Positions 49,984-58,941 of a stretch of DNA of 64,000 bases are shown one piece after another. This stretch comes from Pyxicephalus adspersus. Lineage: Eukaryota > Chordata > Amphibia > Anura > Pyxicephalidae. The position numbers were made by a program, and so were the translations under genes. The stretch spans positions 28,218,399-28,282,398 of the forward strand of contig NC_092859.1 in NCBI RefSeq assembly GCF_032062135.1, read 5' to 3'. The notes below the pieces were generated by a model. That model saw only the letters and a program-made list of their open reading frames with translations. It was not told where the DNA came from and searched no databases. Positions within the stretch are counted from its first letter, which is position 1. Every line of letters starts with the position of its first letter.

Positions 49984-50354
49984 TTGTTCAAAAGCATGTC
50001 AAATGAAAACTTTTACCTTTCAATAAAAAGTTGTTTGTATCATTAAAAGCTCTGTTATTGTGTTTTTCTTTTAAGACAAAAGATGTTAATTTATGAGTGA
50101 TTTTTTAAACTAAAATCTCAGTATTCAGGTTTAATTGCCGTGTTGGCACTTTGCGATAAACAAGGGGGTTTTGGGTTGCAGTTTGGGCACAGGTGTCCAC
50201 TGTTGGCCATGTCTGCCACTGTTTAGGGTTGTAATTATAAACTACTAATTTATAACTGTTTTGCACATCAGGTAGATGCTTTGGAAAGCACAAATGAATA
50301 TTGCATGTATGTACTGATTGTTTTCTTTTTTTTTCCTCTCTTCTATAAAAGAAA

Positions 50355-50369
50355 ATGGCGCAAAAGTGA
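50355..50369 (+). promoter_or_regulatory. upstream micro-ORF (Met-Ala-Gln-Lys-stop) before TMEM140-like gene B
   Basis: Same length, frame and 21-base spacing to the main ATG as at 30175 in copy A. A TATAAAAG sits at 50344-50351, where copy A instead has an acceptor-like tttctag. Confidence 0.5.
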
Positions 50370-50390
50370 TTTTAAACTATACCAAAGTTA

Positions 50391-52235
50391 ATGGCAGATT
50401 ATGTGGCTCTCATTCCTAATGGTAAGAGAATTCTTGTGTCAGCTGGTAAGGAATGAAGGTTGGACAATTACTACATTTACTTAGTGTTTTTTTAGGCAAA
50501 TTCCCCTATCCTGGGGTTGGGGACCACTGATATACTAGAACTCTTGCGGTCAAATGCATTAAAGCATACCTAAACTCAGAATTTGCACTTTAGATAAAAT
50601 GGTAGGCAACCCTTTTATGTAAAGTAAAAATTCTGTAGTTTTTAAAAAACTTTTTAAAAAAAAAGTAAAAAAAAAAAAAAAGGGGTGCAGCACCACCCCC
50701 TAAATCTGAATGAATTGGAGGGCTCTTGGGCGCATTTGTCAAAAGGAAAAAATATTGCTGATCTCACGCATGCACAGTGAGAATGGCAATTTTTTTCCCA
50801 CCTACGTCACCCAGTCTCGCACCTGGGTCAGGTGACGTAGGAAGAAGAAGCCAGAAGAAGGGGAGAAGATCCTCTTTAATAGTTTGTTACACACTTTACA
50901 TAACACAGTGACATCAACCCGTGACCAGTAATAATGTTTAAGAGATCATATTAGAGCAAGTGACCCATCATAAGTAACTCAAAAACACAAATAGTTTAAT
51001 TGTAACCCCGAAAAAGGGGAGAGGGATTATGCAGACTGAGCCCATGTGATTTTTTCCCCTCCTTTTAAGTAAACATTAAAAAAACACCATGAATATATGT
51101 ATTCACATTAATTTGATTGACATTTTAAGATGAAGATTGTAGAGAATACACTGATTTTTTTTTTCTCTACTCAATACAAAAAAAAACTTTTTTTTTTGGT
51201 TGGACATACACTTTAGGTAAAAGTTGTAAATGTAAAAATATAGAAAAATAAGATTCTGTGATTTATTAGATTGCCTAGCCATAAAGGTCATTTATTATCA
51301 TTAGGTGTATGGTATAATATGTTTTGTCTCACATGAGGCATTAAAGATAACAATGTAAGTAGAGGGTAGGTTAGTGTAGATCAGTGTTTCTTATCCAGGG
51401 TTGCTCCAAAGGTTGCCAAACAATAATGTTTTCTAGCAATCTTGAACGATGCCATTCTCATTAGCCAGTAATGTAGGAAGGATTCTTCCCACTGACCACC
51501 CATTAATGTACTGTGATCTGTGTCTAAAGAAATTATAGTAGGGGTTTCCCAAGACCTGAAAGTTATTTTTAAAAGGGTTCCCCCATGTAAAAAAAAGGTC
51601 AAGAAAGGCTGAACTAGGGTGTCACTGAAAACTGTATCCAAAATATTTAAAACTTTATTACCTAATATTTCCTCCATTTCCTCCCTCTAGGTCAACTTTC
51701 ATCTGGAAGTAGAAAAGTTTTGAGCTCCAGGTTGTTGGGATATTTGTCCATCCTCCTGCAGTGTGCCATCTGTGCCCTCCTTGTTTATGCCCTCATTTTT
51801 GAAGGTGGTGACTTGGTTGTCAGTGGATGCCAAAAGATCGGCTTTTATAATTACTGCCTGTACAACAAAACTCTTGGGAACTGTGAATGTATTTTTGATA
51901 TTAATGATCCGAGTTTGGCTGGGAGAACCAGCAAACATGGATTTGTCTTGACCAATCTCTTGACCTATTCTTCGTTGGTCTTCCTTATGATGAATATCCT
52001 GGTAATGATTTTTGCTCAGTGTTTGAAAGAAGGAGATCTCTGGAAATTTTCACTGGGACTTAATTGTCTTAGCCTGGTTGTACTTAGCATTGGAATGGCC
52101 ATTTTTGTTTCTGTATATTGGGATCTGTTTAATTTTTCTCAAGTGACCCCTGGATTCCTGGCTGTGCTGGTGGCATTGGGTGGCATGTCTCTACTCTGCT
52201 GGATCATACCACATAATATCAGCTTTGCCAATTAG
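50391..52235 (+). CDS. TMEM140-like four-pass membrane protein, copy B
   Basis: Exons 50391-50421 (donor AATG|GTAAGA) and 51691-52235 (acceptor ctccctctag) join in phase 1 to 191 residues starting MADYVALIPNG. The same four hydrophobic segments and the loop motif IGFYNYCLYNKT are kept; with N in place of K, it is even closer to mammalian TMEM140 (IGFYNFCLWN). By eye about four fifths of residues match copy A, with no frameshift over 190 codons, so both genes look maintained. It ends 11 residues earlier than copy A, because CAG became TAG at the last codon. Differences cluster in the loops and the edges of membrane segments 1-3, while the segment around VTPGFLAVLVALGGMSLLC is identical. Confidence 0.83.
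50550..50880. repeat. interspersed repeat in the intron of TMEM140-like gene B
   Basis: Contains taaagcatacctaaactcag, an A-run, ggggtgcagcaccac and gtcaggtgacgtagg. A reverse-oriented relative lies at 61965-62225 (gctgcacccttttt, gggtgatgtagg). It is absent from the intron of gene A at the matching place. Confidence 0.55.
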
Positions 52236-52980
52236 ATGTTTAGAGAAGTGAATCTTTTTCTCTTGTGAAAGTGTAACGTCTTTTTACTTTATTACTAGCT
52301 ATTGATTTGCACAGCCTTAACCACTACATATAACCACTGAAACCTTACATTATACGTAGTACATATTTCTAAGTTTTCAAAGTGTGCCTAAACCCATCTG
52401 TGCCCACCTTGGAGAGACATCTGTCTTGGTGACAAGTGTTACTGAGGGCAAATCTTCACAATGGAGATGCTGGGTGCAAAATGCCTGAGAAAGATTCCAG
52501 TCTTTCCAAAAGAAAGTTCCTCTGACTTTTTTCTTGGGTTTATAATAATTATTTTTGCATGGGCTTCTAAATACTGTGTTCCTTGTTTACGTTATATTTG
52601 TATTCATCATATAAAACCTAAATATGCACTGTTATCACTTTACATTAAATACACTTATGAAATAATATGAGTAGGTATTTATGTTGGTAAATTGAAGGGC
52701 ATCAGTATTGCCTGTGATCTCCATGCAGCTGTCTAATTCTGTGCCGTGTCTCTGTGCAGGTAGAATCAAGGACTAGCTTTCTGATGCCCAGCGATCTGAA
52801 GGGTGGGGGAATATTCAAGTAGCAGGTGGGAAGGAAAAAACACAGATCCATACAGAATGTATGAAGTAAAAATAGGGATATGCCTGTACTATAGGTCTTC
52901 AGGTACAGATTTCTCTCCAGCAAGGAGAACAATGAGCACTAAATCTCCTGTGACAGGCAGTCAGAAGCAGCAGTGCCTTA

Positions 52981-53683
52981 AGTCACACTTGGAAAAACAG
53001 GACCACTAGGGGCACCAATGCTTGCACAAAAGTGGTGTGAGCCCTAAGAAGGGCCAAGGCACAGAGTCTAAGCAGCAAACAGGTGTTCTCCAGAGCCTAT
53101 AGTGGTGAGGATGATGCGCTACTGATTACCGCTAGGTTGCAGTCCTTGGGCACACCAGGTTGGGTACACGGATACGGTACTAAAACACAAGGCAGAAGAA
53201 TTGTCAAGGAAGGCTGGAGTGAAGGGGGGCAGGTCACAAGCCAGGGGTCAAATACCAGGGATCCAGGAAATAGACATCATTGACACAGGGGCCACTACAG
53301 ACATAGGGAACGGAGGAGACACTGGGTGCAACAGGAGTCATAAGAGACTGAAGAAGAGAATGGGCTGAAAACTACAGACTGGGCAACAAGGGGGTAACAC
53401 AGGAGCTGGACAGAGGAAACACTGAATTATACAACAGGTGAAGAGGAACAAGCTCAGTAGAACTATGGGCTCGGCACTAGTGGAGACACGTTGCATAAAC
53501 GCTGAGTGCTGTGTCTGAGCTAGTTAAAAAGCCAAGGGTGATTTAGAGGCTTTTTTTCTGATTGGCCGGCAGGAGGGGCGATACTGATCAAATCTGGAAA
53601 AACAGGCGCACCCGGGCCCAGAACTGCAGGCTTGCACAGGAGAGAGGTGCCTGTGCTTTAGCAAGGAAGAGGTATGCGTGACA
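52981..53683. mobile_element. 703-bp TIR element, absent from paralogous site
   Basis: Copy 1 reads cagcagtgccttacatctca without interruption (about 32888-32905). Here cagtgcctta is followed by 703 bases starting agtcacacttgg and ending tatgcgtgaca, and the host resumes with ccttacatctcac. The 5-bp cctta repeats on both sides (52976-52980 and 53684-53688), and short inverted ends (GTCACAC/GTCACGC) suggest a DNA transposon or MITE. Superfamily unknown. No transposase frame. Confidence 0.6.
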
Positions 53684-54189
53684 CCTTACATCTCACACTA
53701 CAAATATACATCTATGAGGCTGTAGACACAAGCCACAAATGCACTGTTAACTTTTTAAAAGGGATTTAGGACCAACAATAAACCTTTCCTGGTATTTATA
53801 GATAGCAAATAATCTTTGTCACAATTTAGGCTTTGCATGTACATGGGATGATTCTCAACCAATACAAACAAATGCATACAAGATACAACAGATGCAAAGG
53901 ATAGGCATATATTGCCTGTAATGACATTCATACTAAGAATTCTGGTTAAATGATTGGGGACAGGGACTTGGTAAATTGTAGGTTTCAGCACTTTGGTAAA
54001 GCTTTGGGTTCACTGACATTTCACCCAAAGACCTACAAAGTAATGGTTCAGATGATACAGCTTTTGTACAATTGTCTGCTGTGTGAATGTCTATCGGTTC
54101 TTTTGGTTGTTTGTTCAAACAAAACACTTTCTTTGCATGTTGTATAATAATATCTAAACCTGTGTCTAATGTCTCTGGTCCAGGTCTTC

Positions 54190-55045
54190 TCTAATCAAAT
54201 TTGGTTTTGTGTTGACTTCCTTCTTTAAATCAGCTATTAAATTGTTATCAAGCTCTGTGCATTCTGCTGCTTATGAAAAGGCCAGTGGGTCAGTGACTTT
54301 CATCACCATTTCTATATTGTGCATATTCTGTGAACACTTTTCTGTTTTTATCTCTAGTTGTTGGATTAAAGCAGAGGCCAAATGTACGGTCTGTTCTCCT
54401 TGCCAGGAGATGTCATTGAGGACTTTTCTCTCCAGGTGTTCCAGTTGTCTTCTGATGTCACTGAACAAAATGATGGCTTTCTCTGTGTTTCCGGGAGCCT
54501 TTTCTTGGGCCTCAGTCACAGATTTACCTAGACTTTGGACCTTTTCTTTGATTCTTCTTTGTTTGAGGTCAGGTTTTGCAAAAAAACTTTCATTGCCTCC
54601 CGTTTTATTTCAAAGGCTTTATTCAGAAGCTCTACCTCCATGTTTTCTACTGAAGCACAGCGGCATAGGGCAAAGACAGAGGCATCGGGCATCAAAACAG
54701 TACAATTTAAAAGACTTCCTATTGGCAGAGCACTTCCTGTTCTCAAGAGAAACCCAAGCTTCCAATGAGTTTTCTCCTGGAAACTCGCCTTGAACCAACA
54801 CATCCTGCTCAATCGGGAGAGACTTGAAACTTTCCACAATGTTGCACAGTTTCTGATTCTTCTCCAGCACAGGATGGCGTTCAAAGCTTCGTATACATTC
54901 AGGACAGGAATATTGTCTGGAAGCCTCCTGGAAATCCAGCGTGTTTCCAATGCAGGCATAGCAAAAAATATGGCCACATTCCACCATCACAGGGTCGGTA
55001 TAAATGTCTAGGCAAATGGAACAGTTTAGTTCCTCTCAGAGATTT
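54190..55045 (-). pseudogene. TRIM-family RING/B-box/coiled-coil pseudogene (intronless)
   Basis: Reading on the - strand from about 55040: EELNCSICLDIYTDPVM and VECGHIFCYAC, then CPECIRSF, give a RING finger (C-x2-C ... C-x-H ... C-x2-C ... C-x2-C). A B-box-like part with CSANRKSFKLYCFDARCLC follows, then a coiled coil after a frameshift near 54660 (LLNKAFEIKREAMKVFLQNL) and another near 54520 (SDIRRQLEHLERKVLNDISW), ending about TDPLAF at 54271. A TGA stands just before EELNC where the N-terminal Arg is expected. No start, B30.2 domain or intron was found. It looks like an old copy of the large fish/frog TRIM ubiquitin-ligase group, not a working gene. Confidence 0.75.
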
Positions 55046-58000
55046 CCACACGCCATGGGTGTGGGGATAGAGTATCTCCTTTCTCCCAGGATCAAGTGCT
55101 TGCAAGCTGACATATGTCATGTGAAGATAAGGATGACAATTTGGTTACATTTGAAAAGATCTGAGATGAAACTTTGGTCTTTTAGTTATGGTCAAGGAAT
55201 GGTATGGGTGCATGGCCAAGATGAGGATCACTGGGTGGGTGAACAACTTACAAGAGAACCCATACCTGCAGTAAAAAAAGAATCAATGAAAAGAGTAAAA
55301 GGAACAAAGTCTTGAAAAATAACAGCAAGCCCACAAACATAATATTATCCTTTCTCCATGGCACACAGGAAAAAACCTACAGTTTCCCTGTTATGTGTAA
55401 TAGCACCAACCACCTTATCTTTGGTGTCCATGTTTAACAGAAATAGATCAGAACTGGGAGATTTGTAAAGTTATATACAAGCTCTGGTGACCCACCCTAC
55501 CCGCTGTTGTGATGAATGGCTGCATAGAATGAGGAGGGTGGATACATTTTTGAAAGACTATTTACATTCATCTGTCACTGTCCTGCCATCTTTTACTTTT
55601 GGTGCTTACTGGTGATGGCCACCCCAAGCTTTTTATCACTGCCCATCAGTTTATGGAGGACTATTCACAAGAAGACAGAAATCATTCAACATCACACAAT
55701 GGGTGCACTTTTAGGGAGAAATTAGCAGCCTTGAGGCATACCAGCTCCAATCTATTCATATATGGAACTTTCATTGATTAGAATTAGAGACCACACTTTA
55801 CAGAGGGGACTTGACGAGACAGCATGGCTTCTATATATATTTTCTAAACACATTTTTAATGCAGTTTTTGTGTGCAAAGCTCTTTCCATGTACACTTTGC
55901 TTTAGAAACTAGTTGTAGATTGTTTATTTCAGTTGCCATTCTTGTTTGCCTATCCTTGTTCAAACATGTTCTTTAGCACTAAATTAGCATAACAGCTAAA
56001 ATAATTACCATATAATACTTTAGCCTATTTTGTTATCTTCATATCTTCAGACTACCACCCCAGTCACATAATGCAGCATGGAGGGGGTTCATAAGGATGG
56101 TAGTGCAGGTGTTTGATCCAGTTACCCAGCTTATAAAAAGAAACCTTTCAGCTACATCATCCAAACCCACGTCACAAATTAAACTCACCATATTACTTTG
56201 TGTCTGACTGTGGGACATGTGATTGCGGGGATAACACAGCTCAATTCTTCAATCAGCCTTTTTGCAAATATTTACTATCAAGGTGTGTCTATCAGAGGAA
56301 AAATGTGGTTGGCTTATCACCCGAGATTAAAGGAATTTATTCCTGGTCACTGATTGATTTTAGAACAGCTTATTGCCTACTGTTTTCACCCAAACTACAG
56401 TGACTGGGAATAGCCTTTCAGCCTTTCTGTCTGGTTATAACCTCCAAAACTTTCTTGGTAGTTAAAAACTTTGCAATGGTCTCTCAATGGCACTTTCAAT
56501 ATTATAATTGCAGTTACAATTTAAACTGAATCTTGTGATCATCTAAAAGTATTTGATGTGCTATCTACACATTTGCTGTTTCAGTGTTATAATAATTTAA
56601 ACTACTATATTTAACTTAAATTTAAATCGTGACACAAATTATTATGGAACAGAGCGAAAAAGAATATATGTAACCCTAGAAGAACCTAGAGATTGATGAA
56701 AGGAAGCAAAGTGATAGAGATCAATGGAGAAGAGCAAAGAGGGAGATAGAAACAGGGAGATATAAAAAAAAAACACAGATAGAGGGGAACAAGGAGAGAT
56801 CAATAGAAAGAAAGTGGTGCATGACTTGGAAAGAAATCCTTTCCAGGTTTGCTAGATCACCCAGCTTCACAGATGAAAGTGTATCCTCTGCAGCCTTGGT
56901 AAGCTTTAATAAATCAGCCCCAGAGATGGAGGGGGACAAAGAGTAAAGATACCAATGGAGAAAGTGAAAAAAAAGACCAATTGTGTTTTAAAGTCAAAGG
57001 AGCATTTATATAATAAATATTTTTGTTCTTTATGCATTATGTACCATAACTTTGTAAATGTGATCAACCTAATATAGATAATGTGTTAAAATTTTAATAC
57101 ATTTGATTTTATGTGTTAAATAATATATATTCACATGGAGGTAATCATGTTCACTCAATACATTAGCACTTTCTGCATACCATTTCAGCACAGTAACTGT
57201 GCTTTACAGCTATTGTCTAGAAGTCTATATTTTTATTTTGACTGGAAAAATGGCCCCTATGAAAGTGAATGACTTTTATCTAGCTGCAAAGAAATAGGAT
57301 TGGTCGCAATGTTTTGTACAATGATGAAAAAGATACACATTTAAAGATATTCACATTTATTAATGTATGTGCAGGCTAACTGCAATATGGTTATTATATA
57401 GGAAGCTTAGGCTTTAATAGTTTCCTTTTCTGCTGCCCTCTACTATTACCTGAAGGTCAGCAGGAGGAACCACAGAGGGAAGTAGACATCTAATACTCCC
57501 AAGGAGCGTCAGATGAAGAAGTTCCTTAAGGCAACAGTATCTTAGGAATACAGAGACGAATGGCAATTACAATTATAGTGCTTCTTCTATTTCAAATTCC
57601 AATTTTGCATCTTTTAACTAGGAACATTTCCTAACATAAATGGAATTTATTTCAGCCCCTGGACATATGGCTCCTTTTGCAGGTATTGCTCTCCTTTATT
57701 TTCACCTGGTGATTTCTGTCCCAGGGAGACAACACTCATCATACTGTATCCACAGATGAGAAACGCTGTCACCCAAGGTTAGGGCAACAGAACACCTTAA
57801 AACGCCTCTACTAATAGGGGAGAACTAAGAACAAAACTAACCAAACATGCAACACAAAGAACAGTATGTGATCAACAAATTTCTGGCTGGATCAACAGCC
57901 ATTTAATCCACTGGACAGATAAAATAAAACACTTTTAATTGTACATTAAACAGACCAAACAGAATCAAATAGAAGATCACTGTTAGAGATTACATATCCC

Positions 58001-58115
58001 TCAACTACAGGATAAGCAGGTAAATAAAAAGTGCAACTCAGAGGAGTTAACTTTTAAAAAAGCTATTATAATTAGACTGACCAGTTAAAAGTAAAATATA
58101 GCAAAAATACAAATG
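55046..58115. other. intergenic, AT-rich, no gene seen
   Basis: No convincing exon. The open frames at 55599-55781 and 56200-56403 have no recognisable domain. A partial copy of the hairpin MITE lies at 56832-56921. Confidence 0.5.
56832..56921. mobile_element. hairpin MITE, 3' half (copy 3)
   Basis: Carries aagaaatcctttccaggttt, cacccagcttcac and tttaataaatcag as in 12369-12562 and 13235-13450, but only one side of the palindrome remains. Confidence 0.65.
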
Positions 58116-58149
58116 TTATGCTTTGCACATGGCTACAATACAGTACACG

Positions 58150-58742
58150 AATGCTGACATCTTGGTATTTTGATTCTGAGTCTTAATACAACTTTTTCCC
58201 ACATATATCACAGAATGAAGAGGCTCAGTAAAAGTGATGGTGAAGGTGAAGAGTTGTCTTATTTGGTCATACAATTCATAAAAGGTAGCCCTCAATGCCG
58301 GCGGAAATGCTGGATTATCGAACAATGGTGTCATGGGCCCGGGTCTCGTAGACAATTTGCCCGATCTAAGGAGAGTGTCCCAAATACGTAATAAATCCAC
58401 GGTAAGTGGAGGCATGGGGGAGTTCAGCCGTAATAAAGACCGGTCCACCCATGGCAGAGACCGGAGACTCACTGGGGACAGAAGTTCTTCCAGTAGAACC
58501 CATTCTTTTGACTCCCGACTGTGAAACCAGTCAGTCATGCGCACTAAGACTGAGGCTCTATAGTAAGAAACAATATCAGGGGCCCCCACTCCTCCTCCAC
58601 ATTTGGGTTTAACCAGTATGCTGAATGCCAATCTGGGACGCTTCTTATGCCATAGGAATTGTAGAAACAACCTATGTATTTTACGCAGATAAGCAGTAGG
58701 TAAAAATTCATAAAAGGTCTGTTCTCCAGTCCCATAATCCAA
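58150..58742 (-). pseudogene. 5'-truncated L1 ORF2 C-terminal fragment
   Basis: The - strand frame carries TAYLRKIHRLFLQFLWHKKR followed by PRLAFSILVKPKCGGGVGAP, the conserved region after the reverse transcriptase of L1 ORF2. About 130 further residues follow, then unrelated sequence. Everything upstream is missing, as in a typical 5'-truncated L1. It begins immediately downstream of the probable CYREN 3' end. Confidence 0.75.
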
Positions 58743-58757
58743 GTATATCCTGAATCT

Positions 58758-58763
58758 TTTATT
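58758..58763 (-). terminator. candidate polyA signal of CYREN
   Basis: TTTATT on the + strand (AATAAA on -), about 180 bases after the CYREN stop codon. Confidence 0.5.
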
Positions 58764-58941
58764 TTATAGGTGCAGGTAACATGGCCATTTATATTAGATG
58801 TTGTCTAATCCCCAAACACTTGCTCTTTAGATCATTGTCCTCCTGATATCTTTGCAGTTCTGGAACTTGGAATTGACTTTTGTACAGTAAAAAGAAACTG
58901 GAACCACTGGAACCACATGTCCACCGCATGTCCACCAATGC

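Larger units (their letters stand above)
39139..50190 (+). mobile_element. GTF2IRD2/ZBED-like hAT element, interrupted by L1 and other DNA
   Basis: The left end agtggtggcgaatctatggc followed by acacgtgccagag resembles the terminus of vertebrate hAT elements related to GTF2IRD2/SCAND3/ZBED-type genes. The right end has ttgcgataaacaagggggtt and gcagtttgggcac, the corresponding 3' part, but the final inverted repeat seems lost at about 50190. Copy 1 of the duplication shows the site without it (29393-29480). Inside lie a full-length-type L1 (39614-44931), an unclassified GC-rich insert (46597-48337), the N-terminal transposase motif TESFGVIKRNWKAL (about 46555-46596), and the main transposase remnant (48343-49983). 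Confidence 0.65.
33930..53985 (+). repeat. segmental tandem duplication, copy 2
   Basis: Direct-orientation partner of 20160-33210. It is longer because of insertions absent at the matching place in copy 1: the Helitron 34177-35090, a block at about 38490-38856, the hAT/L1 nest about 39139-50190, and the TIR element 52981-53683. Divergence between copies is moderate, with many substitutions and small indels, so the duplication is not very recent. Confidence 0.8.

Noticed and set aside
54209..54793. 194-codon open frame on the + strand
   Set aside because: Antisense shadow of the TRIM pseudogene, whose RING and coiled-coil residues read on the - strand.
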